The notes under the pieces are model-generated. The model worked only from the letters and a program-made list of their open reading frames with translations, was not told the DNA's origin and made no database searches. A DNA stretch of 64,000 bases from Oasisia sp. SBJ-2009 (lineage: Eukaryota > Annelida > Polychaeta > Sabellida > Siboglinidae): positions 27,730,158 through 27,794,157 of the forward strand of contig OZ024862.1 in assembly GCA_964017155.1 (NCBI GenBank). Direction: 5' to 3'. Shown in pieces: positions 1 to 11,922 of the stretch. Position 1 is the first letter of the stretch, and each line of letters begins with the position of its first letter. The position numbers and the translations under genes were made by a program.

Positions 1-1088
1 TCGAGTTGCAGTGCCTCACTGCCATATCACGCGACTGTTTTATACGCCTTAGTAAACTCGTTAACTGACCGTATCAACGCCCATTCTGTCTTTCAACAGA
101 CAAAGTCTCTGGATCTCTACTCGACTGGGCCTATGACAAGGCAAAGATCAAGTACACATTCCTGCCAGAACTGCGACCCGCCAAGAAGAGCCAGGGTGGC
201 TTTACACCACCCATATCCTTCATCTTACCAAGTGGACAAGAATTATTTGCGGCTTTAGTTACGTGCTGTCGGCATATCGCAAAGCTGTGAGATGACAAAC
301 AGCTACTATGCTTTGGACATGTATGTTTATCATACTGACAATTGAACACTTTCTCCAGGGAATGTAATAACATTGATATGTGCTGTTGTCCTTCGTCACG
401 CTTTATGTGAGACGAATGCACCTGTAGCATGTTATGATAAAGCGTCTTCGTTCTAGGCTAAATATTGTCCTAGTCAAATTCATTTTGTCTTAATCCACGA
501 AACTACATCTTGGCTACTAATTTAACAACGTTCATTCCTTTTTGGGTAACCAAAGACACACGAAAGCGAGTCATTGTTTCCAATCGACCATGCGAGATAT
601 ACCAGCTTGCAAACTAAGTTGTAACCATCGTATTTTCTTGTGTTACATAATTATGTAATTAACTAGTCGTTGTTTGTTGGTTGTAATGATATACACAATT
701 GTGGGGACATCTACTTAACAGTTATATTATATTCACTGCTGATATGAAACCAATGTATAGTGTTACTTTATATTAAATGACATCTCTGGATATTCAGCCA
801 CTAAGTCTTTAATTGGCGCTCTTTCAAGCGAATTGTGTTGCCTTAGCCAATAGTTTATATGCATAAAACGTATCCTCGTCCCATGGAACTCTCAGGTTGA
901 ACACCTCGAAACAATGCCGACACCAATAAGACCCTGCAGGCAGAAATATACTATTCTTATACTGGTCCGACCATCTTGCATATCAGACAGCACCAGACGA
1001 CGTTTTCCAGTTAAACAGTACGAACTTTTCTTCGACGATTAAATCACACACTTTGCAAACTCGCCGATCAACCACTGGGGCCACCCAT
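1..1088. other. No gene recognised
   Basis: AT-rich sequence with only short chance reading frames on either strand. I see no splice-bounded exon, RNA gene or repeat shared with the rest of the window. Confidence 0.5.
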
Positions 1089-1097
1089 TTTAATTTC

Positions 1098-1140
1098 GAC
1101 GTCATTGACGTAACTGTTACGTGACGTCATTTCCGCCCAC
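1098..1140 (+). promoter_or_regulatory. CRE/ATF-type promoter cluster
   Basis: Two GACGTCA cores and two ACGTAA/TTACGT half-sites sit within about 35 bases as an imperfect palindrome, followed by TTTCCGCCC. The CREB/ATF family binds TGACGTCA. A short coding exon with a strong donor starts about 90 bases downstream, so this looks like a promoter. That reading is inferred from motif density only. Confidence 0.4.
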
Positions 1141-1227
1141 CTCTGGTAGTGCAAAGCAACGAAAACGAACGTGATCAACAGACGATTTTCTGGATTAACC
1201 CGGAATACAGACTAATCCAGAATAAAC

Positions 1228-1262
1228 ATGCACTTGGAACGACAAATGCTACTGCCGTCGTT
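1228..1262 (+). CDS. Possible first coding exon, product unknown
   Basis: An ATG opens a 35-base frame (MHLERQMLLPS plus two bases) ending at a consensus donor GTAAGT at 1263. It lies just downstream of the CRE-like cluster. No second exon was identified. The copy of the adjacent segment at 3,464 does not include this exon, so it appears unique. It may equally be a chance ATG in a 5' UTR. Confidence 0.25.
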
Positions 1263-1288
1263 GTAAGTTTACACATTATTTAAGTTTT

Positions 1289-2212
1289 ATTAACCGCTGT
1301 TTTTTAAGGCGTGGCTTAGGCCTACCGAGATTTTATTCCACGGCACCGACGTGAATAATGTATGTGGTACAACCTGCATTTTCTCACGAGACAATAGCCC
1401 ATAGAGACCACCAGATTTGTGGAATGCTTAATGTTTTATGTGTTATCACATCATTATTGTACAGGCAAACTTGTGTTTTTAAAAACAATCGCATATCTCG
1501 AGGAACTAACCCGTATGTAGTTAATAGAGAGAGGAGAGACAAGAGAGGAGAGAAGAGAGAGAGGCGAGGGCGAGATGGAGAATAAGAAGGATAATGAGAG
1601 GGAGAAGGAGATGGACAGGAGAGGAACAGGAGAGGGAGAGGAGAGAGGAGAGAATAGAGGGGAGAGAGAGAGAGGAGAGATAGGAGATACAAGAGAGGGG
1701 AGAAGAGAGAGCGCAGAGATAAGAGGGAGAGAAAGAGAGCAGAGAAAGGAGAGAGGAGATGGAGAGAGAGCGTATGTGTGTGCGTAGTCATCTATTTGAC
1801 GAAACAAACAACGTTACCTTTCTATGATCTTCATTGACCTACGTTGATTTCAAGTAACATCGTAATTAAAGGGAATACATTTCAAGAGGCATTGTTGTTT
1901 TCCGTCTATTGTCAAAAAGTGTAATAACTATAATTTAACAGGCCATAAATCATCCTCTAAAATAATTAAATTAAATTAATCTGGCTGGTGATCTTTTACA
2001 TGCAACGTTCAAACAAACGATCTAGCTTATCGCATTCGCTACAATGTTTTTTTTGGGGGGAAAGATTAAATTGAAATGAGACGAGTGGACATATCGAAAT
2101 GACGAGATGCCTTTAATTCTTATCGCGTCACAGAGATCGACAACACGTGACCAGAGCGGCGAATATCTCTTCCCCGCTGGGTACGATGTTACTAGGCGAT
2201 GCGGTAAATCCA
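1289..2212. repeat. Direct segmental duplication, copy 1
   Basis: This segment matches 3464-4050 in the same orientation, with shared blocks such as TTTTATTCCACGGCAC and CGTGACCAGAGCGGCGAATA. Copy 1 is longer mainly because a GA-rich tract of about 250 bases interrupts it. The right ends coincide at GCGGTAAATCCA in both copies. Confidence 0.8.
1525..1770. repeat. Imperfect GA-rich polypurine tract
   Basis: About 245 bases of degenerate GAGA/GGAG sequence on the plus strand, absent at the equivalent point (about 3,665) of the duplicated segment. It produces long frames on both strands that are purely compositional. Confidence 0.85.
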
Positions 2213-2719
2213 CCGTCGGCATACCAGTGTGGCCGCAATATATGTGATGTTTGCGCAGTCCCTTTGCGCAGTCCAGCTCCGTACCGGAAACTCTATCTGC
2301 AACGAATAATTATGTCAAACTCGGGCAGACACAATCTTCGTACCACCCACGTATATTTATCTAGTTCCCTGTCGCTGGACGGTTGCGATAAACCCGAGAG
2401 GTGGCGTCTGTGAGGTTTATGCCATTATGCTGTAAAGGATTTATTATTATTATTAGTTTAATTTGATTAATAATAGGACAAGCTTAACTTCATTAAAAAT
2501 TTAGCATTTCAATTTATAAATCAAGGTTGCAATATATAATATATATATATAGTTCTTCTCAGGGAATTGTGAGAATATTCTGTTGAAATGTATTGTGTAA
2601 CACGAAAATAGTATTATACTAAATATAGGTGCAATACTGAAATTTATAGCCCAAGCCAACGAGTCTCAGGTCTCAGGTATTTACTCCAAACAGCCCAATC
2701 TTGGGCTAACGCAGGAGTC

Positions 2720-2862
2720 ACTGAGGATGGTCACTGCCAGGGTGCTTGTCGTCCTCAGTGGTTCTTTTACGTCCCAAATTGAGACGAGACCGACATTAAC
2801 GTGACTCTCCGATTCACGAGGGATACACAGTCCCCAATTTTGAGAGCCAGATTTTTATAACA
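2720..2862 (+). repeat. Dispersed SINE-like repeat, copy 1
   Basis: About 140 bases match 19921-20060, including CTTGTCGTCCTCAGTGGTTC and CCCAAATTGAGAC, with scattered substitutions. Two copies 17 kb apart in unrelated flanks indicate a dispersed element. No A/B box was recognised, so the class is uncertain. Confidence 0.6.
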
Positions 2863-3000
2863 CAACTTGGAAGACTTTTCCGTGAATGCGCTTTAAAGGA
2901 AAGAGAGGGTAATATTAACGTATTGAAATTATTAAAAGCCGAAAAAAGATGGCTGACAAACCATACCATGATTCACGGTAGCATCGATTACCCAGGCTGC

Positions 3001-3101
3001 GAGAGGTGGCAGCACTTTTCAGCCTTTCAACTGTCTTCCCGGCGTCCGACAGTCGGTTAAGCGAGACTGGGTCCACGGTTAGTCTTGTGCTGCCACCTCT
3101 C
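3001..3101. mobile_element. Small MITE-like element
   Basis: A perfect 15-base terminal inverted repeat, GAGAGGTGGCAGCAC at 3001 and GTGCTGCCACCTCTC ending at 3101, bounds about 100 bases with no coding capacity. No clear target-site duplication is visible. The right portion recurs at about 6,086. Confidence 0.5.
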
Positions 3102-3213
3102 ATATTATTGTATAACTACAATAATACACTTCCACATCATTTGTGCAGAATATATATAACTTAATATTATATCTTAATATAATTAAACTTTAAATTATAA
3201 AATAATACGTTTC
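3058..3213. repeat. Paralogous block beside the CCGT array, copy 1
   Basis: This block matches 6086-6258, including AGCGAGACTGGGTCCACGG and the AT-rich stretch ending TACGTTTCTCCGTC. In both places it runs straight into a tetranucleotide array, but the repeated word differs: CCGT here and CCCG at the other copy. Confidence 0.75.
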
Positions 3214-3405
3214 TCCGTCCGTCCGTCCGTCCGTCCGTCCGTCCGTCCGTCCGTCCGTCCGTCCGTCCGTCCGTCCGTCCGTCCGTCCGTCCGTCCGTCC
3301 GTCCGTCCGTCCGTCCGTCCGTCCGTCCGTCCGTCCGTCCGTCCGTCCGTCCGTCCGTCCGTCCGTCCGTCCGTCCGTCCGTCCGTCCGTCCGTCCGTCC
3401 GTCCG
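3214..3405. repeat. (CCGT)n microsatellite, about 48 copies
   Basis: An uninterrupted CCGT tandem array. The minus-strand frame reads Gly-Arg-Thr-Asp repeats, an artefact of the tetranucleotide and not a protein. Confidence 0.97.
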
Positions 3406-3463
3406 ACCACGTCTCCGTAAAGTATGCATGCCGGTCCAAAATCAAACCTGTTCCAAATGGAGA

Positions 3464-4050
3464 TTAACCGCTGTATTTTAAAGCCTGGCCTACCGAGGTT
3501 TTATTCCACGGCACAAGTCCGCCTACGTGAATAAGCTACAACCCGCATTTTCTCCCGAGACAATAGCCTATAGAGACCATAAGATTTGTGGAATGCGTAA
3601 TGTTTTAGGTGTTATCATATTATTCTTGTACAGGCAAACTTGTGTTTAAAAAATCGCATACATCAAGGAACCATATAACTTTACCTTTCCAAGAACTTCG
3701 TTGACCTACGTTGATTTCAAGTAAAATCGTAATTAAAGGTAATACATTTCAAGATGGACAATGTACTGTTGTTATAATTTACAAACCATTAAACATCCTC
3801 TAAAGTAATGAAATTAAATGAATCTGGCTGGTGATCTTTTTCAAGCAACGTTCAAATAAACGATCTAGCTTATCGCATTCGCTACAATGTTTTCTTTGCA
3901 AGATTAAATTGAAATGAGACGAGTGGACTTATCGAAATCACGAGATGCCTTTAATTCTTATCGCGTCACAGAGATCGACAACACGTGACCAGAGCGGCGA
4001 ATATCTCTTCCCGGCTGGGTACGATGTTACTAGGCGATGCGGTAAATCCA
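3464..4050. repeat. Direct segmental duplication, copy 2
   Basis: Counterpart of 1289-2212 without the GA tract. The duplication ends abruptly at GGTAAATCCA, after which the two sites differ. Confidence 0.8.
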
Positions 4051-4129
4051 AAAAATAAAATTTTTGTGATATGGGCCTAATAGAGTTGATAAAAAGTAAC
4101 AATTTCCAACAACAATCATATTTTTAATG

Positions 4130-5610
4130 TCAGCGTTTACCAAAAAAATTAGAATACATAGCCATCAGAAATCTATAGATTACGCCATTTAAAAAACAGA
4201 ATGACGTAGCTAGGTCGACTTGATCGGCCAGAACTGCATATATTATCTTTAATTTCTGACATAACCATGAAAACGACCACCAACAGCCGCCAAACCTCTC
4301 CTCACATATCTTACATACATATAAATATACTATGTGACACAATAACATCACTTGCATTCCTCTAAGAAAGAAAATTCACAAAACAAAAACATCTCGACGG
4401 CAACTCGATCTCTTCGGCGTTTTACTGTAAAATCGCTATAAAGGTTAGCTTAATTTACATAAAATACCAGTGGCGTGTTGGTGCGCTCAACTATTTATAA
4501 CCTAAACTTACTGCAATCGCACGCGCGAAATATTTTTTATTAATTATATAAGTAATATAGTAATAATTGATTATTATCATCACTACGCTCTTCAGAAAAT
4601 TATACGTTTTATTATAATGTAATTATAATAAATTTTCATATAACGCCAAATCCATATTGTTTGTGATGCTTCACAACATACTGTTATTAAAATATATGCA
4701 ATAAGAAGAATGCAACCCACGGGTATCATTTTAAAATAAATATTAAACATACATGTGTCATAGTCATAAAAGAAGTATGGAAATTACGTGTTGTTCGATG
4801 ATGTCACATTGGTTATTTTAACAATATTTCTATAAACATCCCGCGTGTGCTGCGCACAAAATTAAATGCACCAAAACCTTCTTTTTCGACCACCATATAT
4901 ATACATTCCGGTTTAAATTTCAATGATTTATTGTTCCGATAATTAATAAAGTGTATTGTTAAAAAAAATTGTTATTACATATCTGGTGGTGGAAATAGCA
5001 TTCATAAGTAGAAAAAATTGCTTCAGTAATATTTTCTTATGCATACTCTGTGTGTATGTCTAAATGAAAAGTATTAATTTATCACAATTGTTGTTATGGA
5101 ATTTGTATGTTTATTTATGACTGATAGATCAGTTTAGTTAATTTTAGTTTTATAAATATTATCTGTGGGTAGTTTTCTTCTTATTGTATTTTTTAATAGC
5201 AGGATCTTGTGAAGCGCCACAAACAATTATGGATATGGCACTATATAAATAAAATATTATTGTATTATAATAAAATATATAATTTATTGCAAATCATAGT
5301 GATGATGATAATTAATTATTATTATATTATTTATAAGTAATTAAACTATTTAGCGTAATAAGTAAAATTTATAAATATTCGCGCGCACGGTATTTTGTCT
5401 AACGGTATTTTGTATAAAGCTAACTTTTATAGCGATTTTACGGTACCGCTGAGCGGCCGAGGAAGTTGCCCTCGAGATCTGTGCGTTTGTTTTGTGAATA
5501 TTCTTCGTTAGAGAAATGCTAGTGATTTAACTTTGTAACGTAGTATATGTATGTAAGATATGTGAGGAGAAGTTTGTCGACTCTAGGTGGTCGTTTTCAT
5601 GGTTAGGTAA
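4130..5610. mobile_element. Foldback-type element with long inverted arms
   Basis: The left part, about 4,130-4,570, reads as the reverse complement of about 5,300-5,610. Shared stretches include ATAGCGATTTTAC with GAGTTGCC/GAAGTTGCC, GATATGTGAGGAGA and GGTCGTTTTCATGGTTA. The interior is AT-rich. A diverged copy of the arm lies at 21,870-22,090, so this is a family. No transposase is encoded between the arms. Confidence 0.55.
5190..5275 (+). repeat. Retroposon 3' tail
   Basis: The motif TGGATATGGCACTATATAAA followed by ATTATTG repeats matches the 3' ends at 16,480 and 33,075. It is probably a short 5'-truncated retroposon inserted in the foldback interior. Confidence 0.45.
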
Positions 5611-5717
5611 ATCAAACCCGGTCGTCTGGCATCCGTACTGTGTGACTGTCCCAACGAATCCACCGAACCACTGTTTCAGTTCTGGTCGATACAAAGGTTA
5701 ACAAAAAGACGTCTTAC

Positions 5718-5772
5718 CGACACTGACTTTTACTATACTGTTACTACAAGCATATGAGGAACAGTGTGGCAT
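5718..5772 (-). CDS. THAP-domain-like first exon
   Basis: On the minus strand an ATG at 5,772 opens an exon reading MPHCSSYACSNSIVKVSV plus one base, ending at the donor GTAAGAC. The start MP-x-C-x4-C-x-N is the classic beginning of a THAP zinc finger (C2CH; DNA binding; found in cellular regulators and in P-element-type transposases). The remaining Cys-His pair and the AVPTIF-type end would lie in later exons toward lower coordinates. A possible continuation near 5,690-5,620 (RPELKQWF) is weak. It abuts the foldback element, so a transposon origin is plausible. Confidence 0.35.
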
Positions 5773-6085
5773 ATTGCTGTCGAGATTTCGTTGTAAACCG
5801 ATGTAAGGCACTTTTAATGAACCGCTTGGCTTTCTGTTATGACAGCTGAACCAGCAGACGACTTTATGACGTATTACTTTTCCAAAGTGCAGATAGAAGC
5901 TGGGGTTTGATTGGTTACATGGATCACGATGGGCCCATGGTGTCGGTGATTTAGCTAGATTTTCCCACTTTAAGACCACTTTCTGAGTAAACCACTCATA
6001 TGAAAAGTATGATTGTAGATGCAAAGGTTAGTTTGTGTAAACTGGTTTAGGTGCATAACACCAAACCGTTGCCTTTTTGCACGTT

Positions 6086-6258
6086 AAGCGAGACTAGGTC
6101 CACGGTTATAGTATTGTGCTGCCCCCTGTCATATTAGTGTATAACTGCAATAATAAATAATACACTCCCACATCATTGGTGTAAAAATATATAATTTAAT
6201 ATTATATCTTAATATATTTGAACTTTATATTATAAAATATTATGTTTCTCCGTCTGCT
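6086..6258. repeat. Paralogous block beside the CCCG array, copy 2
   Basis: Counterpart of 3058-3213 with substitutions and small indels. It again terminates in TTTCTCCGTC before a four-base tandem array. Confidence 0.75.
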
Positions 6259-6259
6259 C

Positions 6260-6417
6260 GCCCGCCCGCCCGCCCGCCCGCCCGCCCGCCCGCCCGCCCG
6301 CCCGCCCGCCCGCCCGCCCGCCCGCCCGCCCGCCCGCCCGCCCGCCCGCCCGCCCGCCCGCCCGCCCGCCCGCCCGCCCGCCCGCCCGCCCGCCCGCCCG
6401 CCCGCCCGCCCGCCCGC
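6260..6417. repeat. (CCCG)n microsatellite, about 39 copies
   Basis: A perfect CCCG array with 100 percent G+C inside an AT-rich block. It generates artefactual Pro-Pro-Ala-Arg and Gly-Gly-Arg-Ala frames. Confidence 0.97.
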
Positions 6418-7040
6418 AACTTGCTGAAAGTCCTCTTCAAAACAGCTGCCAAAGTCAGTCTAGCTGCTTGAGTTGGAATAATACCTCTACCCATAGATAC
6501 TGTACGGCATTGTTGGCGATATGTTTACGCGGAATCTTAAAATAAGTTCGAAGCGATACAGTAACATGTCAGTGTCGATCGTCTTTTAAGTTGTAGCCGT
6601 ATCCTGAGACTCAAGTAAAGAACAAAAAACGATTACAATTGAATTGTAGACGTAGTTTGTACTGTGATGAGTCTGCACTTGTGCACACTGTCAGTTATCT
6701 TGAATTCTACTTGTTTCGCAAGCTAACACCTATCAAAATCGTGAGGAAGAAAAGAACGCGGCTTACCGTTCGCGTAGTCGAGATAACTATGGAGATGCGT
6801 TAGACAGACGCACTGTGACGTAATATCCGAAATGCTCGTGGCCAGGATGAGCGTCATTTTTACATCACGTGGTCTCCGGAACAGGCCGCCTGTGGCTGTG
6901 AGACTGAGGGCGTTTTCTATTTGCAGTCGGCGGAGTCCGCGGACGCGGAGAATGCGGAGACGTGAAAAAGAATAGATTCGGAGAAGGTCGGAGACGTTCG
7001 AGACGCATAGCAACCAGCATAGCAACCAGCGCGTTTAAAG

Positions 7041-7187
7041 ATGGACGGAGACGCAGCCTTGGCGCTACTGTGTAATGATTTATTTTCGTCAAGTGATGGT
7101 GATCATCATCCTCATGCCATCGACCAATACGCGGATGAGTTAACATCAGCCGCGTTGATGTTGTACGTTGCATTTCGTAAATTATGA
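7041..7187 (+). CDS. Short ORF near the left end of the Harbinger-like element
   Basis: A 48-codon ORF begins MDGDAALALLCNDLF and ends YVAFRKL before TGA. It is acidic in the N-terminal half with a C-terminal amphipathic stretch. Its place just inside the subterminal repeat fits a transposase N-terminus or first exon, but no catalytic domain follows in any frame. The function is inferred from position only. Confidence 0.35.
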   Translation: MDGDAALALLCNDLFSSSDGDHHPHAIDQYADELTSAALMLYVAFRKL

Positions 7188-7239
7188 AGGAATATTTTAA
7201 CAAATAAACACTTGTTTTACTCGCAAGGCTTGTCATTTT

Positions 7240-9300
7240 TGTGGGCGTGGGCCCGCGGCACAACTGTGACCTTGGGCTTGGCCGGCTTGGCTTTTTGGCT
7301 CGCTATGGAGTTGGTTGTGTTGTTTGCATAATGGAATACTTATTTCATAGGATGTCTATGTTATGCTATGTTATATATATTTACTTCAGAAAGATATATG
7401 TAAATAAATTGTATACTTTACCAGTGTTATATGCATATGAATATGCTTGTTTATTTGTAAATATATGCCTGGCACATATAACACAACAACTAGTAAACAG
7501 TAAAACACGCATTGTCTATAAACCACCCCAAAGACAAATTGTTTACGCTGCTTCTTGACATCCTTATACATATTATACTTTATCATCATTGCATATAATA
7601 GTTTATGCTATATATACCTGTCCCGTTTGTCTTGATGTAAGTTGTAACTGACATACTATATAATTATATTTTGCTTAAATAAACATGTTTATTTCCTCTT
7701 CTGTTCCTCTAAAACAGGTTACGTGATGACCATCATCGACTGCAACATATGTAATGCCACAATTACTTGCCTGCTGACTTCATTGCCGTGTTCCACGTGA
7801 GGCCAAGTACATTGGTGGTGGTGCATTTACTTGGTGCAGTGACCATCCCCGAGTGCTGATTATATAGCAATTTTGCATATCATTAATGTTCAAAAATACT
7901 AAATCTTGTGTTTACTTTATTTACTATTTATCCTTTTTTACTGTTGAATATGCAATGATATGCATGCCTGTTTTCTTGGTCACAATAACTTATTTTGTAA
8001 TATTGTGCAATGTTGTACATTATCTACTGTTTAATAAGACATAAAAATTATTTTGTAACAATGTGCACTTTTAAATTACCTCACTATTGTTATGTTGTAG
8101 AGATTCGCAATGTTTCAGTCCACATATATATTTCTGTTGTGCTACAGCTTGCATATAAATAACTTTATCTTTTATTGTATTCTTATTAATTATTATACAT
8201 ACTATTGTAATCGTGGAATAATGTATGTCACTCATGTAAATATGTATATGAATAAATATTCTTCGTTGTGTTGTATTTGTCACTGTAAAGCATAAAACAG
8301 TTGTGAAAGCTGATAATTTTTATTATATAATTTATTGTTATATAAATGCTATAACATGTTTTTTTTGTAAAACATGGATGCACATTAACATATGTATCAT
8401 ACGTAGTATGAAGGAACATAAGCAATAAACATATGTAACTATACACAGTAAACACTTGTTGTCAGTCATTGTGTGATATATTCCATACAAAGTTTTAATG
8501 TTTTGCACATTAATACCATACAAATGTGAACACAACAGTAATTACTTTTACATATTCTTATTAAGTAAGCCTGAAACATGTAAAACAACAACTCGCATGT
8601 CACATATTTAAACAAAATAATATCATCATAGTCAATCCTTCACAATGGTAATGTACACATTGTAGGAACAAATCACTGTATTAATACTGATTTCTTTTTT
8701 TAAACAATGGCACACCATGAACAAATTACAATACAGAAAAATGTCAAAACAAGATTTATACTAAAAGTAAAACATAACATCTTTACAAAACTTCATATAT
8801 TAACCATTATACAATACCAGTATCTCCACTACACACTAAATGTAGCACTACGCATGTATCATTACTATATGCATACATTTTACATATATGGCTATGTCAT
8901 GGGAAATATAAAATCCAATTCACATCCTGTAGTGTCTAACTCTTCAATATCATGACAAACGCTACGAGCCTGTTGCTGTTGCATGTAGAAGCCACAGTTG
9001 TGCAAGGACACATGGCCCTGGGCTTTCACTTAGATGTTTACAAATTATTAGAAGAAGCGTGTACAAGTGTATATATGCGAATGGGAATGTTATATATCAT
9101 GTATGTAGGATAGGATTTGGTAATAAAATTTGCCCTTTTACACACTTAATATATGTTGTCAAGTGTTTATATTGTTGCACCAAACGAGCTACGGCCTCAT
9201 TGCTTTCTGGTAGGATACATAAATATATATTGAATTTTGCAATTTGTATGCTATGTATGACACTATTTGTAAATAATAATTTTAAATGCATATATATACA
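7240..9300. other. AT-rich interior of the Harbinger-like element
   Basis: Mostly low-complexity TATA/ACAT sequence with frames rich in Tyr, Ile and Cys, typical of composition and not of coding. No conserved motif was recognised on either strand. Confidence 0.5.
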
Positions 9301-9305
9301 CACAC

Positions 9306-9420
<115 letters not shown>

Positions 9421-9609
9421 ATAGCACCTATTTAACCCCAGGTGTAGCAACATTTAACAACCATGTTCCCTAGTTTGAAAATTTCGTCAACACACTGAAA
9501 ACATACCAATACTTTCAGTAAATATTTGTTTTCACAATTTGTCTGATTTTCAGTGTTAGGCTTCATAATGGTTTACATATAATATGGGAGCATGAAGATA
9601 AAATGGAAA

Positions 9610-9933
9610 CTAAGGTGCACAAAATCCCTCTTGGCAGTTTGTAGTGCATGTCTTGAAGTATATATCCTCCAAATTTGGAGTTGATCTGCCTTCCATTTTT
9701 CCAAGGATTTTTCTAGTGCCTTGTCCACATTTTTGGTTGTTGTCTTTGACCAGTTTATAAGAAGACACCATTATTTGTCTTCCACCTAACATGTCATTGT
9801 TTGGGTGTGACTGTGTACCCATTTAGTTTCATGATGTCTTCAACCCCCTTTCACATGCTATTGTGGCATGAGTTTTTCGTCATGTTCTCGTGGACGAGGT
9901 CAATCAGCTGTTTGGTTCCTGCACTGGTCCACA
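9610..9933 (-). pseudogene. Myb/SANT-like DNA-binding protein remnant of a Harbinger element
   Basis: Minus-strand translation gives WTSAGTKQLIDLVHEN, then KGVEDIMKLNGYTVTPKQ in the same frame after an in-frame stop. A one-base frame change is followed by SSYKLVKDNNQKCGQGT and KILGKMEGRSTPN. This matches the order of the Myb/SANT-like fold carried by Harbinger accessory proteins: W-T-x3-T-x2-L-I-D at the start, a G-Y-x-V-T-x2-Q turn, then YKxVKDxNxKxGxG. An AG acceptor-like site follows 9933. The stop and frameshift mark it as dead. The accessory protein normally helps transposase bind the ends and enter the nucleus. Confidence 0.65.
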
Positions 9934-10204
9934 CTGTGCATGCATGCAAAATAAATGTCACAGTGTTTATGTATAGCTAACACACTGTTGAAATTATGCA
10001 TTTTTTTTCAAAATGATCAGCATATGCTTATGAAACTTATTATGAAATTATGAAACATTCTCATATTTTATCAGATATTTCAAAGATGAGTTTATTATCC
10101 AAAAACTGTGCCTATAAATTTATACTCATTAACTACTTTTTCGTATTTTCAACAAATATGTTGAATGAAAATTACTTTTTAACGTACTGACATAAGCATA
10201 AATC

Positions 10205-10206
<2 letters not shown>

Positions 10207-10273
<67 letters not shown>

Positions 10274-10285
10274 TGTGTGTGTGTG
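10207..10285. repeat. (TG)n/(TGCG)n microsatellite
   Basis: A TG run grading into TGCG repeats and back. Frames through it read Val-Cys and Ala-Cys-Val repeats and are artefacts. Confidence 0.95.
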
Positions 10286-11189
10286 TACCTACCTTGTTGG
10301 AGCTGTTTGTGTAACTGCTGAAGTTGTGATCCATGGTGCAGTGATTTCCTGTTGCACATTGTGCAATATTTCTGCATCTACAGCATGTATATTGAAAATA
10401 AATACATTATAATCCTGCTTTTTAATGTGTTGTATATAATTTATGCAACAAGATATCATGCAATGAAAACTATTTCAAATTAATATTTTTTTCGTACACA
10501 TACATATATGTACTAATAAAAGCATACAAGCCATAAGTGCATTACCACATATTATAGAAATTACATTTTGTTGTAAACATTTATGTTTATGTAGTTTTAA
10601 TTATATTGCTATAATTATACACTGTAAATAAAAGTAAACGTAACATTTTACAAAATGCCTGATAGTAAATAAGAATGTACATATTTTATAATTACCTCCA
10701 ACTATCAACTGTTGCCCGTCTAGGGAACTCAGAACAACGTTTTCACCTGTCCATCAGGCATGATGACCTCATAGCTTCTCCAATATGTGAAATAGCTATA
10801 GCCAATACAGAAAGTGGAACAGTACACATAAGAAGGAATTTTTTAAGAATAATAAAAGGTATGGAATGGACAACTACATATTTTTAATAATATAATTTTA
10901 GATCAAAAAATTCATAGCTTTTAAATGGATAATAAAATACAAACAAATGACTGAATACAATAAGAAGATTTGTAATATTTGATAATGATTTTGATAACAA
11001 TTTTAAATAATGTAGCATTTCGTAAGAAAAAAATCACTATACGTAACATATGTGTCATAAATATACATAATAATTCCTGATGTGTCTGGGGTGCGCTAAC
11101 TGACTGGCCCGCTAACTGCTCACAGTCACGCCCTGAGCCTGAGACATCGGATCGTTTACGAATTACGTCGAATCAACAGCATTAAATTT

Positions 11190-11321
11190 ATCTGAAACAC
11201 AATTAAAAAATAATAGTTGACTTCTTTGTATTGAAAGTGATGCACAGTGACATTCCGAACACATACACATCGAAAAACGGTGGTAAACGCGTTTTGATAA
11301 AGCCCTAATAATTTAGGCCAG
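11190..11321. mobile_element. Partial copy of the hairpin MITE, nested
   Basis: This matches the right half of the hairpin element at 52970-53302: GAACACATACACATCGA and the terminus CTAATAATTTAGGCCAG are shared. It lies inside the Harbinger-like element, so it either inserted later or is a captured end. Confidence 0.55.
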
Positions 11322-11339
11322 TTAACTGAAAGATTACCC

Positions 11340-11779
11340 AACACTCACATTCACAACTTCACATAACACTTACACTGGCAGTGCCAGTGGCAGTGTGACT
11401 GTCTTTTGTGAGCGATAACTTAATAAATTCCTTATTTCACTTTAGGGAGTATTCCACTGACATGCTGACATGCATATATTTCATTGATAAAGTACTGACA
11501 ATTGCGCTTTCACATTAGCAAAATAAATATATACTTATATTATTGTATTTCAAATGTTTTATTACATCGTACTCACCCTTTTTGTATTCGGCCATATTTG
11601 TACCACGTGACTGCGTCTCTCCGAATACGACATGCCACGCAAGCGGCGAAACCGGAGCGGTCCGGAGAGCCTCTCTTTTTAACGCGGAGAGGTCACATGA
11701 CCTCTCCGCGTCAAAAAGAATGGGAATTTTCGGAGGTCGGAGAGGACGGAGAGGTCGGAGAGGCAAATAGAATACGCCC
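11340..11779. other. Right end region of the Harbinger-like element
   Basis: This contains a 29-base hairpin about 11,680 (ACGCGGAGAGGTCA paired with TGACCTCTCCGCGT) and repeated CGGAGAGG blocks leading into the right TIR. The subterminal repeats mirror the CGGAG-rich left end. Confidence 0.5.
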
Positions 11780-11922
11780 TGAATCAGAGATCGCGTCTTT
11801 TTTCTTAAATTCCGGGTATCGAATCCTAGTTCACTTATTGATCTCTCTGTCCCTCAGTCACAAACAATGAAACAAACCATTTGTTGCGCGTATTGCTATC
11901 TTTTTTACATTAACGTTTCGAA

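Noticed and set aside
10700..10800. Minus-strand SYEVIMPDGQVKTLF as a cuticle or shell-matrix protein motif
   Set aside because: Only about 15 residues before a stop, inside a degraded transposon. Too little to support a family.
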